DNA from: Certhia americana
Lineage: Eukaryota > Chordata > Aves > Passeriformes > Certhiidae
Assembly (NCBI GenBank): GCA_018697195.1
Contig: CM031861.1
Coordinates: 3,380,242 to 3,444,241, forward strand
DNA length: 64,000 bases
Direction: 5' to 3'
The translations under genes and the position numbers were made by a program. The notes beneath the pieces were generated by a model. The model had not been told where the DNA came from, searched no databases, and saw only the letters and a program-made list of their open reading frames with translations. Shown here in pieces: positions 61,601-64,000 of this stretch (within the stretch, counting starts at the first letter, position 1; each line of letters begins with the position of its first letter).

Positions 61601-63709
61601 TTTCAAAGGCTGCAGGAAAACTTTGGCCGTGGGAGTAGTAGTGGAATGAAATGGAGGAGAGCAAAGGGAGAGGAATCCTTGCAGTGCTGTTCTCTCTGTG
61701 GAGACTGCACTGATCTTACAGGTTAGGGGAGGGGAAATGGAAGGTACAGGAATATTTCCTAGTCAACCAAAACTAGAATAAGGCCTTTGCTAGCAAGTAG
61801 GTGTATTTCTTGTTCTTGAGCTCTACCAGTGCATATGCACAATTCCAGAGAAGGGGCTTGGAACAAGATACTGAAGTGACCACGTGAGGAATGGTGGCTT
61901 TGAGGTGGCTTTGTTGATTGATTATTTGGTACTTTTTGCCTGTGCTCTCTTCCAAGGTCTGTGAATGTAGGAGATGTTTGCATGAAACAGTGATTTTGGA
62001 GAGGTACAGGACACAGGAACAGTCACTGTGAATGAATTACACACCTACTGATGGTCAGAAATAGAAAGGTGACCCACCAGCCCCAAACCTCGCAGGCATG
62101 GGAAGAGAAGGGAGTTAGAAAGCAGAGATGCACTCAAACCTCTTTGAAGGCAGGGAAACAACATTTGCATAGCACAAGGAAAAGTACAAGAATATAATAT
62201 TATCTAAATCCATAATTCAAAATGCATGTTAGTCTAATGACTCGATATGTAGATAAATAACCCAAGCCTGTTTCCCAACTGAAGAAAGACCATGCTGATA
62301 TGTGGTGTCAGCTTTCAGACACTGATGGCTTAACTAGTTTTTCAGGCTTTTAAAGAAAAAAAAAAAAAAAAAAAAAAGTAATTACAGTAAAAAGCAGAGG
62401 AAATTCAACCACAGTTCCTCTAAAATCTTTAATATTAATGGTATGATCTGGTAGGAGAAGAAAAGTCATAAACTTCAAACATTCTTTAAGGACTTAAAAA
62501 TAAAAGCTGAGAAGTGTGGTAAATAATCTTACAGCTTCTCCTGTGCTGTGTTTTGCTGATTATCCAAGGGAAATAAAGACTGCAAGCTTTATAATGCTTT
62601 GGGATATTTAAAATAATTTCCTTTTAAATAAATTATTCCTTTTGCCTGCCACACAGTTCTTAGCACAATCATCTTCTGCTGAGGCTGCAGGGCAGAATAG
62701 GTGGCCTCAACACCTCACCAAAACCCATCAGCCTGTACTTGGGAGCTGCACAGTCAGGTGTTGAATTGTCAATCTCTTTCATGGTGCTGTGATGGTTGGA
62801 GAACACTTTAGCTATGATTTTTTTTTTATCCTGATCAGAGTCAAATGTGTGGATATTTGTCATTTGTGCCTGATCACAAAATGGTTTGTCGTGGTGTTAC
62901 CACATTCACCAAATTTAATCAACAGCATTTGACAGGAGTCGAATTCTGGAAGAGTAATCATTAGCAGTGGGAAATATTAATGGATGTGGAATGTATAAAA
63001 TATACACATACATATAGGGTAATATATTTAATTTAAGCATTTCTGAGATTTTGGCAAAGGTTTGCTAACAAGAAGTTTTTCTATTTAATATTGAGCTTAG
63101 CAAAATTCTCCATAAGAGACTGATAGCACAAACAATCTGTGCAAAGAGCAAGGGAAAACCAGTCTGCAAGAGAAACTAAGGTAATTTATGTATTGAGTAT
63201 TGTTAGAAAGTTTTTCTTCAGTCCTTGGGTGTCCTTCTGCTATGTTAGGTTAGAATTAACAGCATTCCACATATTCGGATCTGTTCCAAAAGCTGCCTCC
63301 TCATGCTCTGGAGATCAGATTGCCAGGCAAGAGATAAGAAAGCAGCAGGAACAAAGGAAGGCTGGCTGCACAGGTTTGAAATGCTTTTTAGGCATTGCAG
63401 TAAAAGGGTTTGTCAGAAATTCGAGATGGAGCATTATAAATTAAATGCCATGGAGTTGAATATGTCCTTTATGAATCAAGTAGGGTTTTTTTTTTTTTTT
63501 TCTCCTCATTATTTCTTCCAAGGAGCATGGCTGTCATGTATTTTGTATTTTTCTCACAAACGATATTAAAGAATATTTGGTTAATTTCTTGCTGTGACAT
63601 TTCTTCATCCAACGCATGTCATTAATGTCATTAATCAGGTTGATGGTTGAAGCTTCTCAAAAGAAAGGCTTGCCCTGAAAGTTGTCTTGCAATTCCTTAT
63701 CTGTCCTAG
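58628..63709 (+). other. NAV2: NAV2 intron between E6 and E7
   Basis: A 5.08 kb intron from gtaaga to atctgtcctag. It contains a poly(A) run of about 23 (62357-62379) and a poly(T) run near 63486-63501, plus an octamer ATGCAAAT near 59008. I see no gene, LTR or CR1 copy. One phase-0 boundary lies on each side. Confidence 0.85.
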
Positions 63710-64000
63710 ACTGATGCAGAAAAGCATTCCCAGGTGGAGCGGAATTCCTTATGGTCCAGTGATGAAGTCAAGAAATCCGACGGGGGATCTGATAGCGGCA
63801 TAAAAATGGAGCCGGGCTCTAAATGGCGTCGGAATCCCTCTGATGTGTCAGATGAGTCTGATAAAAGCACTTCTGGTAGGAAGAACACTGTTATTTCCCA
63901 GACGGGCTCCTGGCGACGGGGCATGTCAGCTCAGGTTGGCATTACCACACCAAGGCCTAAACCTTCAACCACCCCAGGCGCATTAAAGGCACCTGGAACA
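63710..64000 (+). CDS. NAV2: NAV2 exon E7, 5' part (continues past the window)
   Basis: The exon starts after atctgtcctag in phase 0 and reads TDAEKHSQVERNSLWSSDEV, KKSDGGSDSGIKMEPGSKWR, RNPSDVSDESDKSTSGRKNT, VISQTGSWRRGMSAQVGITT and on to GALKAPGT, exactly 97 codons to the window edge, still open. Basic Trp-Arg-Arg motifs (KWRR, SWRR) alternate with acidic Ser clusters. By family knowledge this is the start of the large central NAV2 exon region that precedes the coiled coils; the rest lies beyond base 64000. Confidence 0.95.

Noticed and set aside
1..64000. CRISPR arrays, operons, tRNA or rRNA genes
   Set aside because: No regularly spaced repeats, no cloverleaf or rRNA strings were seen, and the exon-intron structure shows a vertebrate nuclear gene.

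Overview
This window is an internal, plus-strand piece of one vertebrate gene. It is very probably the neuron navigator 2 gene (NAV2, the vertebrate relative of C. elegans unc-53). Seven coding exons can be placed to the base by GT/AG splice sites and a continuous reading frame: 4276-5380, 8950-9062, 12474-12582, 14769-15164, 27466-27588, 58489-58627 and 63710 to the window end, called E1-E7 here. Together they encode about 757 residues of the long, disordered, Ser/Pro/Lys-rich middle of the protein. The N-terminal calponin-homology domain and the C-terminal coiled coils and AAA+ domain expected for the family lie outside the window. No second protein gene, tRNA, rRNA or CRISPR array is supported.

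The organism is most likely a bird. At least three CR1 LINE 3' ends are recognisable (2494-2639, 39532-39872, 58046-58262), there are no mammalian SINEs, and repeat density is low. The LTRs resemble avian endogenous retroviral LTRs. Passerine is a reasonable but unproven guess; other sauropsids also carry CR1.

Layout: 1-4275 is the end of an upstream intron. E1 (1,105 bp) is the largest exon; it carries two SxIP-type motifs of the kind that bind EB proteins at microtubule plus ends, plus a Lys/Glu-rich basic block. E2 and E3 follow after 3.4-3.6 kb introns. E4 is about 75% GC in its core and lies between two stretches that look like antisense LTRs. A 12.3 kb intron leads to the GC-rich E5. 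A 30.9 kb intron then holds most of the non-coding interest: a retroposed-looking poly(T) junction, a CR1 copy, a G-depleted tract, a candidate conserved element with octamer motifs, and a cleanly bounded solo LTR with a 5-bp target-site duplication. E6 and E7 close the window, and the reading frame is still open at base 64000.

The strongest non-coding observations are the solo LTR at 42110-42741 and the 230-bp tract at 41101-41330, which has 5 G against 50 C. The most speculative is a possible LTR-driven antisense unit across E4. Exon boundaries come from reading the sequence plus general knowledge of NAV2; no alignment or database search was run.
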